Part shown: positions 36,836-45,763 of the stretch, piece by piece
Position numbering within the stretch: position 1 is the stretch's first letter
Layout: each line of letters starts with the position of its first letter
Source: JABDBL01 sp963845445
GTDB taxonomy: Bacteria > Cyanobacteriota > Vampirovibrionia > Obscuribacterales > Obscuribacteraceae
Reading direction: 5' to 3'
Length of the DNA: 64,000 nt
Assembly (NCBI GenBank): GCA_963845445.1
Contig: CAWJSE010000002.1
Coordinates: forward strand, 1,674,001-1,738,000
The notes under the pieces: model-generated
What the model saw: only the letters and a program-made list of their open reading frames with translations
Told to the model about the DNA's origin: nothing
The model's database searches: none
Made by a program: the position numbers and the translations under genes

Positions 36836-36950
36836 CTATTCAATTAGCCGACTGTTCTGCTTTGGACCTATCTTCTGTAAATGGCATTGGTGGTTGATAA
36901 AAAAATGTGCTAGGTGAACAGCTGGAGAATAGCAACTAGAGCAATCTCAC

Positions 36951-37391
36951 TTAGCTCTTTAAAGAATCGAACAAATATTTATGCAAATCACCATAATGAT
37001 GAAAAATAAAATGTGGGTCGGCTTCTTTCAGTTTTTCAAAATTGTAAAACTGTTTATGGACTTCTGGATAAAATAATCCGGTTGTAATATCAGCTGCCCG
37101 TCCAGCCAAAATATCCGCTTCTGAATCACCTATAAAAGTCGTTTCATCAGATCTACTCTCTAAACGCTTCAGCGCCAGTAAAACCGGCTCTGGATGGGGC
37201 TTAAAATTGACGATATCATTAGCTGTAACAATGGTGCTAAAGAATAAATCGATCTCCAAACTTTTCAATGCTCGTTCTACTATGGAGCGAGGCGAGGAAG
37301 TTACTATAGCCAACTTGATGTTTTGGTTGGCACACTGACGAAGAATTTCTTGCACACCGGCAAATAAACTGGCTTCCTCAAAAACTATTGA
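36951..37391 (-). pseudogene. HAD phosphatase, 3' part, cut off by an insertion sequence
   Basis: C-terminal ~146 codons of a haloacid-dehalogenase-like hydrolase. It carries motif II (AIVTSSPRS), motif III Lys (NFKPHPEP) and motif IV (FIGDSEADI). It starts inside the target-site duplication AACTATTGA (37383-37391). Joined to the 5' part at 39088-39321, in frame and without the insertion, it gives a 221-residue phosphatase of the phosphoglycolate phosphatase type. Alone it lacks the nucleophile Asp and cannot be active. The longer ORF reaching 37475 continues into the insertion sequence. Confidence 0.9.
37383..37391. repeat. Target-site duplication, left copy (AACTATTGA)
   Basis: Nine bases identical to 39088-39096, bordering the insertion sequence. 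In the HAD gene both copies encode Ser-Ile-Val in the same frame. Confidence 0.85.
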
Positions 37392-39087
37392 GTTCGTGCT
37401 GCCGAATAGGTTCGGCAGGGGGCAATATATGGAAAGGTTATCCGAAATAATTGAGTGAATATTCAAAACCGGCACTGCACTTTGTTTTGATATTAGTTTT
37501 TTTAGATTAGTAATAAGGTTGGCTCAGGAAGTCATTTCTGTGAGATCATTGTAGTTGAAATTAAAACTCTAATTGCACAGAAAGGAGATTTCATGAGCCT
37601 TAAGAAAGAATCATACCAGCTTACTATCGCTTCTGAATTACTCAGAGTAAATCTTAATCCAGACCATGAACTTGTCATCCTGGCTAACAGAATTGACTGG
37701 GATACTTTACAGTACCAATTACAAAAATTCTTCAAGAAAACCGGTCGTAATGCCAAACGTATAAGACTCATGGTTGGCTTGCTTTTGCTTAAACACCTCT
37801 ACAACCTTTCAGATAGAACAGTAGCAAGTATGCTCAATGAAAATATCTATTTTAAATACTTTTGTGGTTTACACTGGCAAGTCTCAGAATGGTCAAAAGA
37901 CAAGCCTCTAGATGCCTCTACTATTACTAAATTCAGACGTAGATTAGACAAAGAAGGAATGAAAATTATCGAAGACCTGATTAAAACTCAGCTCTATCAA
38001 GAAGGAAGAATATCCAGAAAAACACAACTGGTAGACACAACCGCTCAAGAAAAGAATATTGCATATCCAACAGATAGCAGTCTTCTGGCTCGTGGTATTC
38101 GTCGCGTAAAAAAAAAGATCAATCAACTAAAAGCTAAAGGATTAAGTGTTCATGCCAGAAGCTTTAAAAGACTGATACGCAAACAGATTCTCAAAATTAA
38201 CAAGTTGGGCAGAGGTCGCAAAGAAAGAATTGCTGAGGGACTTAGAAACTTAATGCAATACGCTAAAGAAATGTTGAAAGTGGCTGCTTCAGCACAGAAA
38301 GCGGTAAAGAAAAAAACTGATGAAGTACAACAAGCAACTATTAATGCAATAAAAGAGCAACTAAAAAAAGAAGCTGATTTAGTCGGCAGAGTAATAAAGC
38401 AAGCCCAAGCTAGACTTAACGAAGAAAAAATAGAGGCTAAAGAAAAAGTTTTTAGTATGCACGAGCCAGAGAGTACGTGTATAGCTAAAGGAAAGCGCGG
38501 TAAGAGATATGAATTTGGAGCAAAAGTTAGCTTGTCCGCAGACAGGAATCATTTCATTGTCGGTCATCAGGAATACAATGAAAATGTTGCCGACGTAAGG
38601 GCATTGGACCCAGCAGTAGAAGATTGGGAAAAGACTTTTGGTGACGTTCCAGATGAGCTTGGTGCAGATCGTGGCTACCATACAAAGAATTTTTCAGATA
38701 GAGTAAGCAAAATAAAACGCTTAGCAATTCAAGCAAAGGGCAAAAAGCCACATCCTGACCACAATAAAGCACATTTTAAACGGATACAAAGAAAGCGTAA
38801 TACGCTAGAAGCAGTAATAGGACATCTAAAAACTGACCATCGCATGAATCGCTGCCGGTATACAGGAACGGTGGGCGATACTTTAAATGTCAGCCTGGCA
38901 ATAACAGCCTGGAACTTAAAAAAGTGGGCAAGACAAGTAAAACAAGAACAGGCAACACAAAGAACAGATACCTTGTTAAAACTGATAGCCTAAAACCTAA
39001 ACCTGGCTGGTCATAGATAATTCAAAATATTTGGTCAAAAAATATTGCCCGAAAAATCGAATATTAAAATAGTCGATTTTCAGCGTG
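37392..39087 (+). mobile_element. Insertion sequence, IS4/IS5-superfamily DDE type, 1696 bases
   Basis: Contains one transposase gene and is flanked by a 9-base direct repeat. The ends carry only weak terminal similarity (CGTGCTG left and CACGCTG right, read inward). Near each end lies a palindrome: CTGCCGAA-tagg-TTCGGCAG (37399-37418) and AAAATCGA-N12-TCGATTTT (39053-39080). It interrupts a HAD phosphatase gene. The exact family cannot be named from sequence alone; a 9-base duplication is in the range of IS4-like and some IS5-like elements. Confidence 0.85.
37593..38993 (+). CDS. Transposase, DDE type (IS4/IS5 superfamily)
   Basis: A 466-residue transposase. The catalytic triad is visible as Asp148 (LVDTTAQEKN), Asp359 (ELGADRGYHT) and Glu406 (RNTLEAVIGHLK). 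The last also fits the R(3)E(6)K part of the YREK signature. An N-terminal InsH-like domain (LMVGLLLLKHLYNLSDRTV) and a basic helical insertion (~165-280) lie around the first Asp. AAGGAG is six bases before the ATG. Reading frame and triad are intact, so the element may still be active. Confidence 0.92.
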   Translation: MSLKKESYQLTIASELLRVNLNPDHELVILANRIDWDTLQYQLQKFFKKTGRNAKRIRLMVGLLLLKHLYNLSDRTVASMLNENIYFKYFCGLHWQVSEWSKDKPLDASTITKFRRRLDKEGMKIIEDLIKTQLYQEGRISRKTQLVDTTAQEKNIAYPTDSSLLARGIRRVKKKINQLKAKGLSVHARSFKRLIRKQILKINKLGRGRKERIAEGLRNLMQYAKEMLKVAASAQKAVKKKTDEVQQATINAIKEQLKKEADLVGRVIKQAQARLNEEKIEAKEKVFSMHEPESTCIAKGKRGKRYEFGAKVSLSADRNHFIVGHQEYNENVADVRALDPAVEDWEKTFGDVPDELGADRGYHTKNFSDRVSKIKRLAIQAKGKKPHPDHNKAHFKRIQRKRNTLEAVIGHLKTDHRMNRCRYTGTVGDTLNVSLAITAWNLKKWARQVKQEQATQRTDTLLKLIA

Positions 39088-39096
39088 AACTATTGA
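39088..39096. repeat. Target-site duplication, right copy (AACTATTGA)
   Basis: Direct repeat of 37383-37391 bordering the right end of the insertion sequence. Confidence 0.85.
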
Positions 39097-39321
39097 AAGT
39101 CCTTCTTTCACTTTTTGCCCAAACTGAATAGCAGAGGGCAAACTAAATTCTTCCACTACAGCAGCAAATTCTCTATAAAAACAGCGTTCAATTATGACCT
39201 GATCAGCAAGTTTGATATCAAACTTTGCAAAGGCATAGTGAAAGGCTTGCAACCAAAGCTCTAGCGACGAAGTCAAAGTCCCATCAAAATCGAAAAGGAT
39301 AGTCGAATATATAGGATACAT
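39088..39321 (-). pseudogene. HAD phosphatase, 5' part, cut off by an insertion sequence
   Basis: First 78 codons of the phosphatase, with the nucleophile motif ILFDFDGTLTSS and a helical cap region. The ORF continues seven codons into the insertion before a stop (39064). The last in-frame host codons, TCA ATA GTT, are the target-site duplication and match the first codons of the 3' part. It is the third gene of the sigma factor-phosphoribosyltransferase operon on the minus strand. Confidence 0.9.
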
Positions 39322-39440
39322 GTGATTCTAAATCAAAAATGCCCTTCTGGCTTAACCGCGTTAACATCAGCAACTTTACAAAGTGTACTGCTGGACCTTA
39401 GCACCGCTTTAATAGTAAATGTCAAAGCCTGAATTGCAAC

Positions 39441-40124
39441 TTACGATTGCCTGACTTTCTCTCGATTACCAGCCAAAGTTAATGCCCTTATAACTTCCAG
39501 ATCCTCTACCTGACTAAAATCTTTATAGAATTGTCCTACCGATTTAAACTCTGATGGAATTTCCAATGCCAGAACCAGATCAAATTCGTCGCACAAAATC
39601 TTATAAGCTTGATAGGATGCTACGGGCGTAGAAAATATCAGTTGCCTCGCTCCGCGTCGACGCAAGCTATGTGCAGCTGCAATAGCAGTAAGACCGGTAG
39701 CGACACCATCATCGACAAGAATTATATCCTTGTCTTTGATGTCTAATTCGCCCTTGATCCTAGCTAGACGACGCAATGTGCTCTCTTGTTCTTTAGTCTT
39801 TGCAACTAAAAACGCTATTTCTTCATCTAAATATTCTTGTGAAACGTTTAAATAGGCCTTTACCTGTTCATCTATTATTATCACTCCATCCGAAGTGACA
39901 GCTCCTATGGCAAGTTCCGACTGCTCGGGAGCTCCGATCTTTTTAGATGCAATGACATCCAAATCACAATTGAGCATCATGGCAATTTCCAAACCTATAG
40001 GCAGACCACCACGGGGTAATGCTAAAACAATCCAGTCATTCCTATTGAACGGAATGTTCTGCTCAATCAGCTCTTTCAGTTGCTTTGCTAATAGCAACCC
40101 GGTCTGTTGTCTATTAATAAACAT
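39441..40124 (-). CDS. Phosphoribosyltransferase family protein
   Basis: 227 residues of the type I PRTase fold. The PRPP-binding loop is KDIILVDDGVATGLTA, and the pyrophosphate-loop region is ASKKIGAPEQSELAIGA near the N-terminus. The N-terminal ALPRGGLPIGLEIA is typical of the stand-alone proteins annotated as putative phosphoribosyltransferases near stress or hydrolase genes. The substrate is not known. It starts seven bases after the sigma factor stop, so the two genes are probably co-transcribed. Confidence 0.88.
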   Translation of the reverse strand: MFINRQQTGLLLAKQLKELIEQNIPFNRNDWIVLALPRGGLPIGLEIAMMLNCDLDVIASKKIGAPEQSELAIGAVTSDGVIIIDEQVKAYLNVSQEYLDEEIAFLVAKTKEQESTLRRLARIKGELDIKDKDIILVDDGVATGLTAIAAAHSLRRRGARQLIFSTPVASYQAYKILCDEFDLVLALEIPSEFKSVGQFYKDFSQVEDLEVIRALTLAGNREKVRQS

Positions 40125-40131
40125 TTGACAC

Positions 40132-41118
40132 CTAATTCAGATAAGCTTTCAGATTGTGAGTCTCTACATTATTTTGCAATTTTTTGAGTGCTCGTTGCTC
40201 AAGTTGGCGTACCCTTTCTCGACTCAGACCCATTTCCAGACCACATTCTTTGAGAGTCAAAGGATTACTCTTTGTTAGTCCATAACGCAGCTTCAGTATA
40301 TCTCTTTCTTGCAAAGTTAGCTTAGATAGAACTCGATCAATTTGTCTCCTCAATAAATTATGATCAGTAATCAATTCTGGATCCTCCACGGACTCATTTT
40401 CGATTAATTGAGATATCGAAGTATCTCCATCTATTGAGAGTGTGGCATCCAAAGAAACCATTGTTTTTTCTGCTTCCAAAGCACGCTTTACTTTCATAGG
40501 ATCGACGCCTGAAGAGGCAGCAATCTCATCTATAGAAGGATATCGTGAAAGCTCGTGAGATAGCTCTCTAAAGACCTTCCTCACTTTCGTCATAGTTTCA
40601 TTCATATGAACAGGTACACGAATGGCCCGCGATTTATCAGCGATGGCACGCAAAATTGCCTGGCGTATCCACCAGGTAGCATAAGTAGAAAAGCGACAAC
40701 CTTTTTCTGGATTGAACTTATCAACCGCTTTTAATAATCCTACGCTTCCTTCTTGCACTAAATCTTGAAAAGATAGTCCATGATTCTGATATTTCTTGGC
40801 AATGCTCACGACTAAACGTAAATTTGCTTCAGCCAATTTGCGGCGGGCTGCTTGATCGCCTGCTTTGATTTGTCTGGCCAATTCAATTTCTTCTACACCC
40901 GTTAACAATTTGCGCTTGCCCAAATCTTTCACGTAAGCATAAACAGAATCTGTTGACTCAGAGCCGCGCTGTTCATGAACATAATGATATTTCTCTTTTT
41001 CATCGCTCTCCACATCTGACTCAGGCGCAGGAGCATCAAAAAAGTTGTCTTGCAGCTCATTAACTGCCAGTCCTTCTAAATTTTCATTCTCAATTGCATA
41101 TTCTATATTTCCAGCCAT
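40132..41118 (-). CDS. RNA polymerase sigma factor, RpoD/SigA family (group 1 or 2)
   Basis: A 328-residue sigma-70 factor. After an acidic N-terminal ~50 residues come region 1.2 (DSVYAYVKDLGKRKLL), region 2 (LRLVVSIAKKYQNHG, GLLKAVDKFNPEKGCRFSTY and ATWWIRQAILRAI), region 3 (PSIDEIAASSGV) and region 4 (LTLKECGLEMGLSRERVRQL). It lacks the long region 1.1 of a full RpoD. In cyanobacterial relatives several such group 2 factors act in stress or nutrient responses. AAGGG is eight bases before the ATG. Whether it is the primary sigma is not decided by this window. Confidence 0.93.
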   Translation of the reverse strand: MAGNIEYAIENENLEGLAVNELQDNFFDAPAPESDVESDEKEKYHYVHEQRGSESTDSVYAYVKDLGKRKLLTGVEEIELARQIKAGDQAARRKLAEANLRLVVSIAKKYQNHGLSFQDLVQEGSVGLLKAVDKFNPEKGCRFSTYATWWIRQAILRAIADKSRAIRVPVHMNETMTKVRKVFRELSHELSRYPSIDEIAASSGVDPMKVKRALEAEKTMVSLDATLSIDGDTSISQLIENESVEDPELITDHNLLRRQIDRVLSKLTLQERDILKLRYGLTKSNPLTLKECGLEMGLSRERVRQLEQRALKKLQNNVETHNLKAYLN

Positions 41119-41353
41119 TTTTTTTACCCTTATTAGACGCTCAGTTAGCTTTGCGAAAAATAATTGTTCGGACTGCGTTCGTCCGTATACATCATTTCTG
41201 GGTCGTTTCTCCGCCTGTTCCCGACCTCTATTAATTAATTACCCGCACATATAAATCCCTAACCAATTCGTTAAGGCCTTAATACATTCGTAATCATTAG
41301 TTAGTGATAATGTAAAGACTTGAAAATCTACTGTTAGATCCTGACAAGCAAAA
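41119..41353. other. Intergenic region upstream of the sigma factor gene
   Basis: 235 bases between two minus-strand genes, with no coding potential. It contains a perfect 12-base palindrome TTAAGGCCTTAA (41271-41282) and AT-rich sequence. It should hold the sigma operon promoter, but I cannot fix the boxes. Confidence 0.35.
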
Positions 41354-43081
41354 TTAAAGTCCCATAAAATCAGGCCCACTTCCTTGAGAAGTAGCATTGA
41401 CCCGCAAATTAATTTCTGGACAAACTATTTCACAAGTACGGCAGTGAATACAATTCTCTAATGACATGCCGTGTTTTTTCAAATCACCAATAATATCGAT
41501 GCGGTGCACTTCGGCTGTGCAGTCAGATACACAAGGCGTAGTTTTGTTCAAACGCTCGTATGTATTAATACAACGCACGCATGTTTCGGCATTGAACTCG
41601 TCTATATGGTGATTACCTTCGTGATAACGTGTTGAGGCATAAAAAACTGCATCAGGTCTTGAATAAATAGTCGACTTATCGTAGGGCGGTTCGTCATATT
41701 TCGGAGGTACATAGTCGGGCACTATGTGCTTGCAATCTATTTCGTATTTAATGGGTCCTATATTTACTTTGCCTTCTATAAGAAGTAAAGCCCGTATCGC
41801 ATCTCTTGGTCCTGCAATCGGATTAGTCAGCCCGGTCTTCAACAAACCAATCCATGGGTTTGTATTGTCCATGTTATCAGCAAGCTTGGGTAAATATTGT
41901 CCCAGCAACTTTGGATTTTCCATAAAAGCAAAACGGAAATACCTGTTTTGGTATGACTCTTTGATCACAAAACTGTCATTCAATCTTTGCTGATAAGGAG
42001 AGAGGGCTGCTTCAGTATAATCCTGTTTAATGAGAGCATCGTGTAATACTTCCGCAGCTACGTATCCGCATTCCATAGCGCGATCTATTCCAGCTAGATG
42101 CTTAACATCCAAAACACCAAGAGCATCTCCAAGCAACAAAGCCCCAGGAACAGCAAAACGCTTGGGTAAACTATAATATCCACCTTCAGGTAATATAGCG
42201 GCCCCATATTTTAGTAATTTGCCTCCTTTGATCATACTTTGAATCCAAGGATGTTTTTTATATTCTTGTAATTGATATTGCGGATTTAAATTTGGATCTT
42301 TGCTGTCCAAACTAATGACCATTCCGATAGTCAGTTTGTTATCTTTCATGCCATAAACAAAACCACCACCAAAAGTGCCATCTAGCAAAGGCCAACCTAA
42401 AGTATGCCAAACTTTGCCTGCATAATTTTCTCGACATTGCCAAACTTCTTTGATACCAATAGACCAAATTTGTGGACAATCTCTTAATTTGTAATAGTCT
42501 ATAACATCACGCGATATAAAACCCTTGTCGCCAAAACACGTGAATTTGGCATAGACATAATCATCATCACTTTTAGGTTCTTCACTTACACAAACACCCG
42601 CCACACGTCCTTCTTCAAATACTACTTTGTGGGCAGAAAATCCGGTAAAAAGATCCAGAGTCACATTAGGTACTTCTTTAGCCATTTCTTGCACTTGATT
42701 AGCTATCCAGGCTGTCACATAGCTTAGGGTCAGCACCAGATAGCCGGTTTTATCAAATGACTTTGGATAAAACATATGGGGCATATCCCATTTTTTTCGA
42801 GTGCCAAGAACAGAAAATTCACTCTGCTCACACACCGCTTCAATAGGAAAATTCAACTCTTTGTATTTAGGCCAGACTTTCTCAATAACATGAGGCTTAC
42901 AAACTGCTCCGCTTACTATATGGGCTCCAAATTCTCTTGATTTTTCTAGAATCGCAATTGAAAATTCTTTTCCGCTTGCTTTGGCCAACTCCAGAAAATG
43001 ATAAGCCAACGTCAAATTAGAAGGACTACCACCTACTAAAAGAAGATCGTATTCGATGCGTGTATTAGCGTGCACTGCCAA
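41354..43081 (-). CDS. Electron transfer flavoprotein:quinone oxidoreductase
   Basis: A 575-residue FAD and [4Fe-4S] enzyme that passes electrons from ETF to membrane quinone. The N-terminal FAD motif is LLVGGSPSNLTLAYHF, where the usual third and last Gly of GxGxxG are replaced by Ser and Asn. Later FAD contacts are LLLGDALGVLDVKHLAGI. The C-terminal cluster region has CVRC, then CIHCRTCEIVCPE, ending GSGPDFMGL as in the family. It is co-transcribed with etfB and etfA and overlaps etfA by 17 bases. The start is TTG at 43081 with GGGAG six bases upstream; GTG at 43075 is an alternative. Confidence 0.9.
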   Translation of the reverse strand: MAVHANTRIEYDLLLVGGSPSNLTLAYHFLELAKASGKEFSIAILEKSREFGAHIVSGAVCKPHVIEKVWPKYKELNFPIEAVCEQSEFSVLGTRKKWDMPHMFYPKSFDKTGYLVLTLSYVTAWIANQVQEMAKEVPNVTLDLFTGFSAHKVVFEEGRVAGVCVSEEPKSDDDYVYAKFTCFGDKGFISRDVIDYYKLRDCPQIWSIGIKEVWQCRENYAGKVWHTLGWPLLDGTFGGGFVYGMKDNKLTIGMVISLDSKDPNLNPQYQLQEYKKHPWIQSMIKGGKLLKYGAAILPEGGYYSLPKRFAVPGALLLGDALGVLDVKHLAGIDRAMECGYVAAEVLHDALIKQDYTEAALSPYQQRLNDSFVIKESYQNRYFRFAFMENPKLLGQYLPKLADNMDNTNPWIGLLKTGLTNPIAGPRDAIRALLLIEGKVNIGPIKYEIDCKHIVPDYVPPKYDEPPYDKSTIYSRPDAVFYASTRYHEGNHHIDEFNAETCVRCINTYERLNKTTPCVSDCTAEVHRIDIIGDLKKHGMSLENCIHCRTCEIVCPEINLRVNATSQGSGPDFMGL

Positions 43082-44171
43082 CTGGTTCTCCCTCTTCTTT
43101 TTTTAGTATCTGTTTAAATTCTTTGATCATTTCTGGAATTATTTGATAAAGATCGCCCACAATTCCGTAATTGGCAAATTTAAAAATAGGTGCGTCTGGA
43201 TCTTTATTGATAGCTATTATCATGCCTGATCTAGACATACCAACTCTGTGTTGAATAGCTCCCGATATTCCACAAGCAATATAGAGTTTTGGGCGCACCG
43301 TTTTACCAGTTTGGCCAACTTGGTGCTGGTAAGGAATCCAGCCTAAGTCAACTACTTTGCGGGAGGCACCAATAGCAGAGTTTGGAAAACAATCTGCCAG
43401 CTTTTTTAAAAGCTCGAAACCATCCTTCGTGCTCAAGCCATAACCACCGCTGATAATAACATCTGCCTCAGTAAGCTTAAAACCTTTGGATACTTCCCGC
43501 ATGGTTTCAGTTACAATCAAACGATAATCCGAGTCCTGTAAATTGACTGGAATACTTATGATTTTGCCAGTACGACTGCTGTCAGGCTTCAAAGGAATCA
43601 TTACACCTGGGCGCGCAGTTGCCATTTGTGGATTTTTCCAAGGTCCAAGAATTCTGGCTTTAAGACTTTCACCAAAGCTTGGTCGAATAGCATACAAACA
43701 GTTAGGGTAAAGTCCCACTTTGGAGGGATCTGCCTTGCCTTTATGCTCATAAGGTCCTATATCAAGTTCGGTACAGTCTGCAGTCAAGCCAGTATCGAAA
43801 TGAGCAGCTATTCGCGGAGCAAGATCTCGACCGGTTGTAGTAGAGCCTAACAAAGCTGTGTGAGGAGCCTCAGGCAAGGATTCTAGGAAATCACAAACCA
43901 CTCTCCGAAAGGGAAGCGTACGATACTGAGCCAATTCTGGATGGTCCGCTACATAAACAACATCAGCACCATATTCAATTAACTTTTGCGGAGTCGAGCC
44001 TAAATCATGGCCCAGAACCAAACACAGTAATGAGCGTTCCATTTTGTCGGCTAGAATACGTCCAGCACCCAATAATTCAAGCGCTACCGGTTGGAGCTCA
44101 CCAGCGGCTAATTCCGCAATGACGAGCACATCTCCTTTGGGACAAAAATCTGTGACGGCCAATTCGCTCAT
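43065..44171 (-). CDS. etfA: Electron transfer flavoprotein, alpha subunit
   Basis: 368 residues. ETF accepts electrons from acyl-CoA and related dehydrogenases. The C-terminal FAD domain shows VIISGGYGLSTKDGFELL, GASRKVVDLGWIPYQHQVGQ and YIACGISGAIQHRVGM; the N-terminal part has LLGSTTTGRDLAPRIA. The start is the ATG at 44171, which overlaps the etfB stop (TGATG) and has GGAG five bases before it; the ORF from 44267 adds 32 residues inside etfB. An N-terminal ferredoxin-like extension, as in some ETF alphas, is absent. Confidence 0.93.
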   Translation of the reverse strand: MSELAVTDFCPKGDVLVIAELAAGELQPVALELLGAGRILADKMERSLLCLVLGHDLGSTPQKLIEYGADVVYVADHPELAQYRTLPFRRVVCDFLESLPEAPHTALLGSTTTGRDLAPRIAAHFDTGLTADCTELDIGPYEHKGKADPSKVGLYPNCLYAIRPSFGESLKARILGPWKNPQMATARPGVMIPLKPDSSRTGKIISIPVNLQDSDYRLIVTETMREVSKGFKLTEADVIISGGYGLSTKDGFELLKKLADCFPNSAIGASRKVVDLGWIPYQHQVGQTGKTVRPKLYIACGISGAIQHRVGMSRSGMIIAINKDPDAPIFKFANYGIVGDLYQIIPEMIKEFKQILKKEEGEPVGSAR

Positions 44172-45016
44172 CATCTCTCCATGGCAGCAATGTATTCTTT
44201 GACATTTCCCGCTGACAAAAGATCTTTGACCAGGATTTCTGGCGAATTTCCCTCGAACATAGAACAATTGCCACCAATTTCACCTACTTTTTCTGTACCA
44301 GCTACGATTGTTGGTGAACCTTTGAGTCCGCAGCGATCTGGATCAGCACCAATTATATCCAGGTCTAATGTTTGAATATACTTTTTCATTTCTTCTGGAT
44401 TACGAATTAATTGTCTGACACGCCAGGCACCACGAAAAGATTTATATTCAAGAGCATGATACGAATTTGCCACCGTCACCAAAACTGGTACGTCGGTAAT
44501 TACTTTTTGTGTACCACCTTCTATAATGCGCCTTGCCTGTACTTTGTCGTCAACAATGGCAAAATCTTCGCAATAAGTAATCTGAGGAAAACCAAGTCTT
44601 TCGGCTAATTGGGGGCCCACTTGTGCTGTATCGCCATCAGTAGTTTGCAAGCCGCAAAAAATAACATCAGGCTTTCCTATGTGTAAAACAGTTTTGTATA
44701 GAGCATAAGCAGTAGCTAGAGTATCCGAAGCAGCCAAACGTTTGTCGCATAAAAGAAACCCACGCTCTACACCATGTTCCAGAGCTTCTAGCAATACTTC
44801 AGTAGCCGGTGGCGGTCCCATTGAAATGGCCGTTACAGTCCCCCCATAAGCTCTTTTAGTAAAAAGAGCAGCCTGCAAAGCATAGCGATCAAAAGGATTA
44901 AGCATCCTTTTGGCCTTAGCACGGTCAATAGTGCCGTCAGGGTTGATGCCCGCCTTTGAGCCCTGGTCTGGGACCTGCTTGACTAGGACAAAAATGTTAT
45001 AGTTCCAGGTTGCCAA
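44171..45016 (-). CDS. etfB: Electron transfer flavoprotein, beta subunit
   Basis: 281 residues, holds AMP and supports the FAD site of the ETF heterodimer. Signature parts are VLVKQVPDQ, NPFDRYALQAAL, GLQTTDGDTAQVGPQLAE and GPPPATEVLLEALEHGVERG. The start TTG at 45016 is chosen because GGGAGG precedes it by nine bases; the ORF from 45049 adds 11 residues. It is the first gene of the etfB-etfA-ETF:QO operon, which implies beta-oxidation or other ETF-linked dehydrogenases elsewhere in the genome. It is divergent from the thioredoxin-like gene at 45223. Confidence 0.92.
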   Translation of the reverse strand: MATWNYNIFVLVKQVPDQGSKAGINPDGTIDRAKAKRMLNPFDRYALQAALFTKRAYGGTVTAISMGPPPATEVLLEALEHGVERGFLLCDKRLAASDTLATAYALYKTVLHIGKPDVIFCGLQTTDGDTAQVGPQLAERLGFPQITYCEDFAIVDDKVQARRIIEGGTQKVITDVPVLVTVANSYHALEYKSFRGAWRVRQLIRNPEEMKKYIQTLDLDIIGADPDRCGLKGSPTIVAGTEKVGEIGGNCSMFEGNSPEILVKDLLSAGNVKEYIAAMER

Positions 45017-45222
45017 AGCTAACTGCCTCCCATAAAATATTACCCCCACTGATTGGGTATACGGCTGTGAAACACTTCTTTGTTACGAGATTGCACTTTT
45101 AATTCATGGATTATTTATTTTTATACGAATCTTTATTTGTACTAAACTATCAAGGGTTGAACTCAAACAAAGTTTGAGACTCATTGTTGATCTATCAATT
45201 TATTAAAAGGAGCAGAGACAAA

Positions 45223-45663
45223 ATGGCATACAAAGATAAATTTCTAAAACAAACAGTGCTTATTGTATTAGCTGTTCTGTCAGTAATCTCCGCTGCTTGC
45301 GCCGCTGAGATTAATTGGAAGAAGGTCGATCCTGGCATGAAAGAAGCCAAGCAACTACATAAATATTTATTAGCCGATGTATATACAGACTGGTGCGGCG
45401 TGTGCAAAAGACTGGATAAGGATACTTTTAGCAATCCCGAGTTAACACGCTTCCTAGGCGACAAATTTGTTTCTGTTAAAGCAAATGCCGAAGATGGCGG
45501 AGCTGGACAAAAATTAGCCACCGATTATAGCGTAACCGGTTATCCTTGTGCTCTAGTTTTCGATCCTTTTGGCAAATTTATAGGTCGCATACTTGGTTAT
45601 AAAGATGCCCAAGAATATCAAAGCGCTCTGCAAGATATTATTGACCATCCTGATCAACAATAA
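45223..45663 (+). CDS. Exported thioredoxin-like protein
   Basis: 146 residues with a signal segment (TVLIVLAVLSVISAACA) followed by a thioredoxin fold of the DUF255/thioredoxin_7 kind: active site VYTDWCGVCKRLDKDTF, then TGYPCALVFDPFG. The Cys pair suggests a periplasmic disulfide reductase, similar in role to the protein at 30121. AAGGAG lies ten bases before the ATG at 45223, which decides this start over 45184. The region upstream is shared with the divergent etf operon. Confidence 0.87.
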   Translation: MAYKDKFLKQTVLIVLAVLSVISAACAAEINWKKVDPGMKEAKQLHKYLLADVYTDWCGVCKRLDKDTFSNPELTRFLGDKFVSVKANAEDGGAGQKLATDYSVTGYPCALVFDPFGKFIGRILGYKDAQEYQSALQDIIDHPDQQ

Positions 45664-45763
45664 TAAATAGGCAGTAATTCGCTCAGAGAAGCTGGTACGA
45701 GCCCAGTTTCGCTATACGATTAAATATCGCTGCTTCAGTTTGAGAGATTGCATCTTAAGCAAG

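Noticed and set aside
41271..41282. Perfect 12-base palindrome TTAAGGCCTTAA as an operator
   Set aside because: Only one copy seen, and AT-rich palindromes of this size are not rare enough; noted within the intergenic entry only.
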